From Oscillospiraceae bacterium (GTDB lineage: Bacteria > Bacillota > Clostridia > Oscillospirales > Acutalibacteraceae): a stretch of 64,000 nucleotides of DNA. The stretch covers positions 1-64,000 of the forward strand of contig JAISXG010000057.1 of assembly GCA_031270605.1 (NCBI GenBank), written 5' to 3'. The position numbers were made by a program, and so were the translations under genes. Below are positions 56,436 through 63,388 of this stretch, piece after piece. Under the pieces are notes generated by a model that was not told the DNA's origin, made no database searches, and worked only from the letters and a program-made list of their open reading frames with translations. How positions within the stretch are numbered: position 1 is the stretch's first letter; every line of letters starts with the position of its first letter.

Positions 56436-58721
56436 TTATGCAAAGTTTTCTTCTTCGCGGCTCTTTTGGATTTTTTCGGCAAGGCCCTGAATCTCAATAA
56501 GCTTATAGTATTTGCCCCTGAGCGCCAGCAATTCTTCCTGCGTGCCGAACTCAAGGATCTCGCCCTTGTCCACAACAATGATTTTGTTTGCCTTGCGCAG
56601 GGTGGAAAGGCGGTGGGCGATCATGAGCGTGGTCCTGCCGCTGATGAGGCGGTCGATCGCCTCCTGAATCAGCTGCTCCGTTTCAGAGTCAACAGCCGCG
56701 GTGGCCTCATCGAAAATCAGCATGGACGGGTTTTTCAAAACGGCGCGCGCAATCGAAAGCCGCTGCCTCTCGCCGCCCGAAAGGCCCACGCCGCGCTCGC
56801 CGAGCATCGTGTCATACGCGTCCGGCAGCTTTGCGATAAAGCCGTGGGCGTTCGCGATGTCCGCCGCGTGGATGACCTCCTCCACCGCGGAATCGGGGTT
56901 GCTGTAGGCGATATTCTTGAAAATCGTGTCGCGGAACATCATCGGCTCCTGCTGCACATAACCGATTTTGGAGCGGAAGGACTGCAGGTCGATCTCCTTA
57001 ATGTTCCGCCCGTCCACAAGGATGTCGCCCTCGTAGTTGTCATAGAAGCGCATGAGCAGGTTCACAAGCGTGCTCTTGCCCGAGCCGGTGGTGCCCACAA
57101 TGCCCACAATGTCGCCCGGTTCAATGACAAGGTTGATGTTCGAGAGGGTTTTCTTGGTTTTATCAAACGAGAAGTTGACGTTTTTGAATTCGATCCTGCC
57201 TTCAATGCGGTGAATGACGTTGCCTTTGCCGAAGTTCGGCTCCGGCTCGGCGTCGATGATGTCGAGAATGCGCTCGGCGGAGGTCATTGCGTTTTGATAG
57301 GTATCGTTCATGCTCGCAAAGAAGTTGACGGGGCCGTAGAACATGCTCGCGTAGGAGATGAACGAAATCAGCGTGCCTGCGGTGAGCTTCGCCGTTTCGG
57401 GGTTATCCATGCCGTCAATGACCTGATTGCCGCCCACAAACCAAATCAGCAGCGAGCCGCAGGTGACGACAAAGGTGATGACGTGGGGAAAGACGTTCGC
57501 GATCACAGAGGCGTGCATATCCTCTTTGAGCCAGTCCTCATTATAATTTTCAAATTTTTCGATCGCCCGCTCCTCGCTTGTGAAGGATTTGATCACGCGG
57601 ATGCCGGGCAGCGTGTCGGAAAGAATCGAGCTGACGGCGGACCATCGCCGCCAGATGCGGCGGTAGATGGGCGAAATTTTGTGCCCGAAAAACCGCGCGC
57701 CCCAAACGACCAGGGGAATCGGAATCAGCGACCAGAGCGTGAGGATCGGGTTCATGACGAGCATGATCACGATGATGCCGATCATTAAGAAAAACTGCAC
57801 GACGGCTTCCTGCGAAACACGCAGCATGAATGCCTGCAGGGTGTTTGTGTCGCCGCTGACGCGGGTGATCACGGAACCGGTGCTGGTCTTGTCATAAAAG
57901 CTCATGGGGAGGTACTGCGCTTTTGCGAAGATATCGTTGCGCAGGCGGGTGACGGTTTTGTCGCCGATCACGCGCATGAGGTGACCGCGCCACGCGCCGA
58001 TGGAATATTGCACGATATAGATCAGCATCAGCGAAATGACAACGCCAACGAGCATTATGCGGCGGTTTTCGTCGTTTTCGCCCTTGAGCACGTCGTCAAT
58101 CAAAATTCTCTGCGCGACGGGCGGCGCGAGCGCCATGGTAGTTGTGATGACCGAAAGCATAAGGCAGAAAATCAGCTTTTTCTTTTCGGGGGCCATATAG
58201 GCCGCGAGCTTTTTCACGAGAGTGCCCTTTGAGGCGCAGTTGATGCACTGCGCGCCCTGGCGGGAGAGCGAGCGCCCGCATTTGGGGCAGAAGGACTTCA
58301 TTTTGTCATAGGTGGCGGCGACGGCCTCCACCTCTTTTTCAGCGTTCTTGCCCTCGGCGACAGCCTCCAAAAACGCGGCCGCCGCGTCGGCAAGGGATGC
58401 CACAGAATATGTAAACCGGAAAGCGTCGACGCTGCCCTGCCCGGTTTTGAGCCGCAGAATGGCGTTGCCGTACATCCGCTTGACTTTCGCCTCTTTTATG
58501 TCGGCGATGGGAATGATTTTGATACCGTCCTGATGGTATTGGTCGAAGGCAAACAGCCTTTTGTTTGTCACGACAATTGCGGATTCGCCGTACTTTGACT
58601 TGAGGTTCAAGTCACCGACAAGCGAAAACATCGCCTGTTCTCCGTTTTCCAACTTCTTTTCGCAGGCTTCCGAAAACGATTCCGGAAGCTTTCTGTTTGA
58701 GAGCAAGTCACCAGAAAGCAT
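56436..58721 (-). CDS. ABC exporter with N-terminal PH-like and zinc-ribbon module
   Basis: 761 residues. Residues ~1-130: beta-rich PH/GRAM-like domain (GESAIVVTNKRLFAFDQY; IPIADIKEAKVKRMYGNAILRL). Then a zinc ribbon CPKCGRSLSRQGAQCINC. Then a standard exporter half: six TM helices, Walker A GTTGSGKSTL, Q-loop GYVQQEP, signature LSGGERQR, Walker B MLIFDEATAAVD and H-loop IAHRLS. The fused N-terminus is not part of usual MsbA/BmrA proteins. ATG 58721 has AAAGGA 8 nt upstream. Operon with DUF1854; preceded by a folded leader. Substrate unknown. Confidence 0.92.
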   Translation of the reverse strand: MLSGDLLSNRKLPESFSEACEKKLENGEQAMFSLVGDLNLKSKYGESAIVVTNKRLFAFDQYHQDGIKIIPIADIKEAKVKRMYGNAILRLKTGQGSVDAFRFTYSVASLADAAAAFLEAVAEGKNAEKEVEAVAATYDKMKSFCPKCGRSLSRQGAQCINCASKGTLVKKLAAYMAPEKKKLIFCLMLSVITTTMALAPPVAQRILIDDVLKGENDENRRIMLVGVVISLMLIYIVQYSIGAWRGHLMRVIGDKTVTRLRNDIFAKAQYLPMSFYDKTSTGSVITRVSGDTNTLQAFMLRVSQEAVVQFFLMIGIIVIMLVMNPILTLWSLIPIPLVVWGARFFGHKISPIYRRIWRRWSAVSSILSDTLPGIRVIKSFTSEERAIEKFENYNEDWLKEDMHASVIANVFPHVITFVVTCGSLLIWFVGGNQVIDGMDNPETAKLTAGTLISFISYASMFYGPVNFFASMNDTYQNAMTSAERILDIIDAEPEPNFGKGNVIHRIEGRIEFKNVNFSFDKTKKTLSNINLVIEPGDIVGIVGTTGSGKSTLVNLLMRFYDNYEGDILVDGRNIKEIDLQSFRSKIGYVQQEPMMFRDTIFKNIAYSNPDSAVEEVIHAADIANAHGFIAKLPDAYDTMLGERGVGLSGGERQRLSIARAVLKNPSMLIFDEATAAVDSETEQLIQEAIDRLISGRTTLMIAHRLSTLRKANKIIVVDKGEILEFGTQEELLALRGKYYKLIEIQGLAEKIQKSREEENFA

Positions 58722-58730
58722 ATTGACCAT

Positions 58731-58885
58731 CCTTTCTCAGAGAGGGAAAAGCCGCCGCGTGTATTACACCGTCGCCGGTGTGCGCAGGCAGGCCTCATGA
58801 AAAAACGTTTCCGCCCCGCAGTAATCCCTGTTCTGCGAAACGGCGGCCTCTCTTTTGTGAGGGCATAAAAAGCCCTTGATGTCAT
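58731..58885 (-). promoter_or_regulatory. Multi-helix RNA leader before the ABC exporter gene
   Basis: On the minus strand AGAGAGG-CCGCCG near the 5' end can pair with CGGCGG and CCTCTCT next to the ribosome binding site, enclosing two hairpins: GUUUCGCAG...CUGCG...GAAAC and ACACCG-GCGA-CGGUGU. A closed multi-branch fold abutting the Shine-Dalgarno is riboswitch-like. I do not recognise a known class. Confidence 0.45.
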
Positions 58886-58889
58886 GCAA

Positions 58890-58918
58890 GTTATATCATA
58901 AATGGGCAAAAATCACAA
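58890..58918 (-). promoter_or_regulatory. Candidate promoter of the ABC-DUF1854 unit
   Basis: On the minus strand TTGTGA (58918-58913), 17-nt spacer, TATAAC (58895-58890), just upstream of the folded leader. The region 58920-59150 is AT-rich and has no ORF. Confidence 0.5.
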
Positions 58919-59150
58919 GCTTTTTCAAGATGTTTTTCATTTTCTCATGATTTGCGCATGTTGCATAGAAATGTGAAATATTTTTTGGTTATTATGACCT
59001 TCCGTATTATAATGTTATTATAGAACTTACTGTTTTACACCGTATTTTCAGTGACAAAAAATTTTTTTCTGAAAAGCTAGGTTGTTTGTTTGCGAAACAA
59101 CAGTTTAAAATATGCAATGAAAACGCAACATTTAATGATAATTTATTAGA

Positions 59151-59180
59151 TTGACAAAAGATTCGATTAAACTTTATAAT
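59151..59180 (+). promoter_or_regulatory. Promoter of the orphan membrane protein gene
   Basis: Consensus TTGACA (59151-59156), 18-nt spacer, consensus TATAAT (59175-59180). Confidence 0.7.
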
Positions 59181-59263
59181 GAAAACAAATAAATCATAAT
59201 GACAATATTGGTCAAGCAGCTTCAATTTGTTTGGCCAATGGGTGCAGAGGAGCGTGCCGTTTT

Positions 59264-60328
59264 ATGCAATCTGAAAGATCAGATTTTCATCAAGGCCCAA
59301 TAGAATGTTTCTTTCATTTCTGCAAAGAGAACCTTTTTAAAATCATCGCAGGGATATTGGTAGTGGGAGGTCTGCTGTGGTTTTTATCCTTTTTAATCAG
59401 TCCCCTTTTTATTGGCGAGCGGGAAATAAAAGTCAGCAATCAGGAATATTTGAATGCGATTAACGCGGCAATGCAGGAACAAGGAATGCTTTTTGAAGAA
59501 GTCGGCGCGGATTTCAATTTTGAGGGAGCTGTCGTTTATATTGACGCGGACGGACGCAAAACAGCGCCGATTACCTCCGTTTATTTTGAGGACGTTTCTC
59601 TTCTGAACGGCTTTTCCCCCGCATTTTATTGCGCGGACAGCAATATTGTAATCACTTTGAAAACCCCGTTTATTTTTAATGATGACTTCTTAATAGACCT
59701 GTTTTATAAAGATAGTTATTCACAGGAGGATAAACATTGCGTTTTGTTTGCGCAGAATATGCCTCGATATATCGCAGTCATTGATATTTTACTTGAGCAG
59801 GGTTTTTCCTATAGGGACATTGTTCGAGATTCTGTTGAGACATGTGAAAAAATAGCGAACCCTAAGCAAAAATTTTCTCGGCATGAGAAAGAAATGGCGG
59901 ATGTTTTATCTGCACATAAAGATGATGTTCAGGATTATCTGAACATCATACAAAGTGTTTATGATTATGAGGATATGTTTGACACCAGTCTCTATGAGGA
60001 CCATGTTCTGACGCTTTATCTGAATATGCGCGACCCCAATTCGCCATTTTGGGAAATCAATCAAGACACTTCTTTGGATGAAATGCGGGAAATTTATTAC
60101 CGCGCGTTACGAAATACCCAATCGATTTCTTATACCTATGACCAACAGGCTTATAATTTGGAACTTACAGATATTTTGAATGCAGACGCGCAGAAAGAGT
60201 CAACCACAAAGGTAATCGTTGCGTATCAATTCCCTGATTTTGGGAATTCCCAAGGGGCGAAGCAGGATGTGATACAAGACCGCATTGATGCGATTGAATA
60301 TGTTCTTGGTTATATAAATACAAATTAA
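59264..60328 (+). CDS. Membrane-anchored protein of unknown function
   Basis: No family recognised. 354 residues from ATG 59264 (GAGGAG upstream). A short N-terminal tail, one transmembrane segment (IIAGILVVGGLLWFLSFLIS, ~residues 27-46), then ~300 mostly extracytoplasmic residues, Asp/Glu/Tyr-rich with no cysteine pairs or repeats (YIDADGRKTAPITSVYFEDVS; FYKDSYSQEDKHCVLF; HVLTLYLNMRDPNSPFWEI). Codon use is more AT-rich than the neighbouring housekeeping genes, hinting at a different origin. Strong own promoter. Could be a sensor or surface protein. Confidence 0.65.
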   Translation: MQSERSDFHQGPIECFFHFCKENLFKIIAGILVVGGLLWFLSFLISPLFIGEREIKVSNQEYLNAINAAMQEQGMLFEEVGADFNFEGAVVYIDADGRKTAPITSVYFEDVSLLNGFSPAFYCADSNIVITLKTPFIFNDDFLIDLFYKDSYSQEDKHCVLFAQNMPRYIAVIDILLEQGFSYRDIVRDSVETCEKIANPKQKFSRHEKEMADVLSAHKDDVQDYLNIIQSVYDYEDMFDTSLYEDHVLTLYLNMRDPNSPFWEINQDTSLDEMREIYYRALRNTQSISYTYDQQAYNLELTDILNADAQKESTTKVIVAYQFPDFGNSQGAKQDVIQDRIDAIEYVLGYINTN

Positions 60329-60406
60329 TTTCCCTGTCCCAAAGCATCAGAAACCTGATTCTACAGAAAAAAGCTTCGGTGGTTGTGGAAAAATTTTTAA
60401 AAACAC

Positions 60407-60455
60407 TTGACTTTTATGGGTCATTAAGTTATGATACTTTATGACCCATAAAAGT
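60407..60455 (+). promoter_or_regulatory. Promoter/operator of RHH gene A
   Basis: TTGACT (60407-60412), 17-nt spacer, TATGAT (60430-60435). The inverted repeat ACTTTTATGGGTCAT (60410-60424)/ATGACCCATAAAAGT (60441-60455), 15 bp and perfect, brackets the -10 box. Confidence 0.8.
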
Positions 60456-60468
60456 GAGGTGACAATAA

Positions 60469-60648
60469 TTGGGTAATAAAAAAATGGGGCGTCCAACCGA
60501 TAATCCTAAAACAGTGTCCGTGAAATTTCTTGCTGATGATGAAACATTTGGAAAGCTGAAGGAATGCAGCGAAGAATTAGAAATATCGCGCGCTGAAGTC
60601 ATTCGCAAAGGGATTCATAAGGTGCATGACGGCCTCACAAAAAAATGA
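60469..60648 (+). CDS. Ribbon-helix-helix DNA-binding protein, copy A
   Basis: 59 residues from TTG 60469 (GTGAGGTG site). Start MGNKKMGRPTDNPK is shared with copy B; then the predicted DNA-reading beta strand TVSVKFLAD, helix 1 ETFGKLKECSEELE and helix 2 SRAEVIRKGIHKVHDGL, the layout of CopG/MetJ-type repressors, which bind as dimers of dimers to inverted repeats. The perfect 15-bp repeat over its own promoter makes autorepression likely. No toxin gene follows, so a toxin-antitoxin role is not supported. Confidence 0.8.
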   Translation: MGNKKMGRPTDNPKTVSVKFLADDETFGKLKECSEELEISRAEVIRKGIHKVHDGLTKK

Positions 60649-60816
60649 AAGGAAGCGGCTCACTCCTCGTCAAAGCAGAAGCCACTTCCAGTACCGGCAA
60701 CCGCCGAAAGACGGTCACAGCGTAAATATTATACCATGCGCTTGATTTTCTTTCAATCCTAAAAAAAGAGTCTCTAAAAAAGCTTCAGCGGTTGCAAAAA
60801 AATTTTTACAAAATGC

Positions 60817-60862
60817 TTGACTTTTGAGTACACAGATGTATAATATATGTGTACCCAAAAGT
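60817..60862 (+). promoter_or_regulatory. Promoter/operator of RHH gene B
   Basis: TTGACT (60817-60822), 16-nt spacer, consensus TATAAT (60839-60844). Inverted repeat ACTTTTGAGTACACA (60820-60834)/TGTGTACCCAAAAGT (60848-60862), 14 of 15 positions. The outer ACTTTT matches copy A; the core differs (GTACACA instead of GGGTCAT). Confidence 0.8.
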
Positions 60863-60875
60863 GAGGTGATAATGA

Positions 60876-61055
60876 TTGGGTAATAAAAAAATGGGGCGTC
60901 CAACCGATAATCCTAAAACCGGAATTATAAAAATCAGAGCAGACGAGCAGACAATTGAAAAATTGAGCGAATGCAGTGAAAGGTTAAACATGTCACGTTC
61001 TGATATTGTCCGTAAAGGGATTAACGATATTTATGACAGCCTCGATAAAAAATGA
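60876..61055 (+). CDS. Ribbon-helix-helix DNA-binding protein, copy B
   Basis: 59 residues from TTG 60876 (GTGAGGTG site). Identical first 15 residues to copy A, then beta strand GIIKIRAD in place of VSVKFLAD, helix 1 EQTIEKLSECSERLN and helix 2 SRSDIVRKGINDIYDSL. Same RHH fold prediction; differences fall in the strand that contacts DNA, paralleling the changed operator core. Probably an autoregulated repressor. Together with copy A it is the product of a tandem duplication. Confidence 0.8.
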   Translation: MGNKKMGRPTDNPKTGIIKIRADEQTIEKLSECSERLNMSRSDIVRKGINDIYDSLDKK

Positions 61056-61234
61056 AAGGAAGCGGCTCTCTCCAGTCAAAGATACAGCCACTTCCCCATA
61101 CCGACAACCGCCGAAAGGCAGTCACAGCGTAAATATTATACCATGCGCATGGCTTACTTTCAAGTCCTTTTAAAAAGCCTTTCCCTATAAAAAGGGCTCC
61201 CGGGGGTTGTACGAACACTTGAAAGGAAGATTTT

Positions 61235-61543
61235 ATGAATATCTTGGAAGAACTTTATTACGGCAGCCTCAGGCCCTTCGAGAAAACCTTTGAGCACGAT
61301 TCCGAATACGCAAAGCTCGTGAGCACCATCGCCGAATATGAGGAAACAATCACAAAGCTCCTCAACTCCCGGCCCGAAGCCGAAGAGGAAGCGTTCCTCT
61401 TCTTCCAGATCATGAACGCCCAAATCGAACTGCTCGCATTCAGCGAAATGAACCGCTTCGTCGAAGGCTTTCAGCTCGGCGCGCGTTTCCTGCTCGATTC
61501 GCTCGTGCTCCCCCAGCAAAGCGTGCTAAGGGATATTTCTTGA
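61235..61543 (+). CDS. DUF6809 family protein
   Basis: 102 residues, all-helical, starting MNILEELYYGSLRPFEKTF, with SEYAKLVSTIAEYEETITKLL and FVEGFQLGARFLLDSL at the C-terminus, as in DUF6809 proteins common in Clostridia, often in accessory or mobile regions. Function unknown. The binding site AAAGGAAG precedes ATG 61235. It lies directly after the RHH duplication but has no visible promoter of the same operator type. Confidence 0.75.
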   Translation: MNILEELYYGSLRPFEKTFEHDSEYAKLVSTIAEYEETITKLLNSRPEAEEEAFLFFQIMNAQIELLAFSEMNRFVEGFQLGARFLLDSLVLPQQSVLRDIS

Positions 61544-61575
61544 TACATCCGCGAATCCGCACAACTAAAACAAAT

Positions 61576-61608
61576 CGCCGCCGCGGCCGTCTTCCGGCCG
61601 CGGCGGCG
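61576..61608. terminator. Very GC-rich hairpin between convergent genes
   Basis: 14-bp perfect stem CGCCGCCGCGGCCG (61576-61589)/(61595-61608), loop TCTTC. T-runs are short on both sides, but the stem would stall transcription from either direction. Confidence 0.65.
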
Positions 61609-61617
61609 GTTATACTT

Positions 61618-61890
61618 TTATGATTCGCTCTGCTTATTTATGATAAGGTACAGGACTTTCTCTTCATCCGCTTTGTGCACATAAAAAACATAGTCATATT
61701 CCACTGATAACTTCTCTTCCGTCGTGCCCGTGCGTGAGCGTGAGCCTGCCGAAAACGGCGATGCGCTTCTTCGGTTGACGACCTTCAGGGCATAGCGAAT
61801 CCCGTTTTGGGTCAGCAAATCCCGAAGTTCCGCCTGCCGCCGCATGTCGTGCGTGTTTGCGATTTCCCGCCGGTTGAAGATCGTAATCAT
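61618..61890 (-). CDS. Small conserved-type hypothetical protein
   Basis: 90 residues: MITIFNRREIANTHDMRRQAELRDLL, QNGIRYALKVVNRR, and SVEYDYVFYVHKADEEKVLYLI. The alternating strand/helix pattern with a C-terminal YxFYVxKxDEEKVLYL resembles small DUF2007-like signalling domains, but the match is weak. AGGGGTGATTAC precedes ATG. Co-oriented with the next small gene (30-nt gap), so they may share a transcript. Confidence 0.65.
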   Translation of the reverse strand: MITIFNRREIANTHDMRRQAELRDLLTQNGIRYALKVVNRRSASPFSAGSRSRTGTTEEKLSVEYDYVFYVHKADEEKVLYLIINKQSES

Positions 61891-61920
61891 GTAATCACCC
61901 CTGCAAGTTGGTGCTCAGTG

Positions 61921-62190
61921 TTAAATCTTTTCTGCAAGCATAATTTCTTTTGCGCTGTGAGCGGTTATGGGATCAACCCGGTTTGATTTTGCGATGATTT
62001 CTAAAGCCTCCAGGTGCATATTTTCGCGAAAAATTCTTTGCGCATGCCCTGTTCTGGTGGATTTCGCCTTGTCTGTATAGGGTTCTTCAAAGGCGGTGAT
62101 GCATTCCTCTCGGCTCTTGTTTTTAAAATTATAATAGTATTTTATGAAGGTGGACATTCCAACACTATTTAAAACACGAATTAAATCCAT
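61921..62190 (-). CDS. Small helical hypothetical protein
   Basis: 89 residues: MDLIRVLNSVGMSTFIKYYYNFKNKSREECITAFEE, then YTDKAKSTRTGHAQRIFRENMHLEALEIIAKSNRVD. Looks like a conserved short helical protein seen in Clostridia; function unknown to me. AGGAGG precedes ATG 62190. Upstream partner of the 90-residue gene. Confidence 0.65.
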   Translation of the reverse strand: MDLIRVLNSVGMSTFIKYYYNFKNKSREECITAFEEPYTDKAKSTRTGHAQRIFRENMHLEALEIIAKSNRVDPITAHSAKEIMLAEKI

Positions 62191-62291
62191 AACCGAGCCT
62201 CCTGAAATAATTTATTTGAAGGAGTTTTTCTCAGGGCACGTTGAGATAAATGAATCGGTTCCCGACATACAGCGGAAAACGCATTTTCAAA

Positions 62292-63302
62292 TCACAGCTG
62301 CAAAAAGCCGATTTTTTTCATTGCCTTGCCGAGGGTTTTGGAAGCGCGGCGCGAGGCCTGTTCCGCCCCCTTCGCGGCGCACTCGAGCAGATAAGCTTTA
62401 TCCGCAAGGTGCTTTTTGTAGCGTTCCTGCACCGGGCGCAGCTCCTCGACGACCGCCTCGGCCACCGCCGCCTTGAAGTCGCCGTAACCCTTGCCCGCAA
62501 ATTCCGCTTCGATCTCATCATAAGAACGCCCCGTGCAGCAGGAGTAAATACCCATCAAATTGCTTACGCCGGGCTTTTCCGCGCTGAAATATACGCGTGC
62601 TTCTGAATCCGTCACCGCGCTCTTGATTTTTTTCGCGATCACGTCGGGGGTGTCGAGTAGCGAGACGAAAGACTTTTGGTTCGGGTCTGACTTGCTCATT
62701 TTCTTTTCGGGTTCGGTCAGCGACATCACGCGCGCCCCGGCCTTGCCGATGAACGGCTCGGGCATGGTGAACAGGTTTTCATAAACGCCGTTCATGCGCT
62801 CGGCGATATTGCGCGTCAGCTCAAGGTGCTGCTTCTGGTCCTCGCCCACGGGCACGAAATCCGCCTGATATAACAGGATATCCGCCGCCATCAGGGCGGG
62901 GTAGGTGAACAGGCCGACGTTCACATTGTCCGCATGGCTTTGCGATTTTTCTTTGAACTGCGTCATGCGCGACGCTTCGCCAAACTGCGTGTAGCAGTTG
63001 AGAATCCACGCGAGCTGGGCGTGCTCGGGCACCTGGCTCTGCACAAAAATCGTCTCCCGCTGCGGGTCAAGGCCCAGAGCGAGCAGCAGCGCGAACACCT
63101 CGAGCGTGTGCGCGCGCAGCTCCGCGGGAACCTGCCGCACCGTGATCGCGTGCAGGTCCGCAACGCCGAACAGGCAGTCGTAGTCCTTCGCCATACCGGC
63201 CCAGTTCTTAAACGCCCCGAGATAATTGCCGAGCGTCGGCACGCCCGAAGGCTGTACGAGGCTTAATACCACTTTTTTCTTTTCCGATTGTGTCTGTTCC
63301 AT
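62292..63302 (-). CDS. trpS: Tryptophan-tRNA ligase
   Basis: Class I aminoacyl-tRNA synthetase charging tRNA-Trp; 336 residues from ATG 63302. HIGH-like motif [13 protein letters not shown] (TxGN form), KMSKS in [10 protein letters not shown], and the tryptophan pocket [19 protein letters not shown]-terminal helical domain [21 protein letters not shown]. The in-frame 23-residue upstream extension is unlikely. No T-box was recognised in the short 86-nt upstream gap. Independent of the small genes downstream. Confidence 0.96.
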   Translation of the reverse strand: MEQTQSEKKKVVLSLVQPSGVPTLGNYLGAFKNWAGMAKDYDCLFGVADLHAITVRQVPAELRAHTLEVFALLLALGLDPQRETIFVQSQVPEHAQLAWILNCYTQFGEASRMTQFKEKSQSHADNVNVGLFTYPALMAADILLYQADFVPVGEDQKQHLELTRNIAERMNGVYENLFTMPEPFIGKAGARVMSLTEPEKKMSKSDPNQKSFVSLLDTPDVIAKKIKSAVTDSEARVYFSAEKPGVSNLMGIYSCCTGRSYDEIEAEFAGKGYGDFKAAVAEAVVEELRPVQERYKKHLADKAYLLECAAKGAEQASRRASKTLGKAMKKIGFLQL

Positions 63303-63388
63303 GTGTGTATATTCATCCTTTCTCTGCGAGAAGAAATATCTTTCGTTTTGTGAAAAATTTTTATCTTTCACACTTTATTCAATCTGTT

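Larger units (their letters stand above)
60371..61140 (+). repeat. Tandem duplication of about 410 bp, each copy with an RHH gene
   Basis: Landmarks recur at a 407-410-nt offset: AGCTTC at 60372 and 60781, TTGACT at 60407 and 60817, gene start at 60469 and 60876, stop at 60646 and 61053, and a 3' region with GGAAGCGGCT, AGCC-ACTTCC, CAACCGCCGAAAG and GTCACAGCGTAAATATTATA. Coding 5' ends and 3' regions are nearly identical; the gene middles have diverged. Confidence 0.85.

Noticed and set aside
56340..57788. 482-codon plus-strand ORF opposite the ABC exporter
   Set aside because: Lies antisense to the ATPase and TM domains of a full-length exporter; composition rich in His/Asn/Val/Asp without any domain.
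60469..61055. Toxin-antitoxin module interpretation of the RHH pair
   Set aside because: Both products are RHH proteins of the same type; no toxin-like ORF lies next to either copy.
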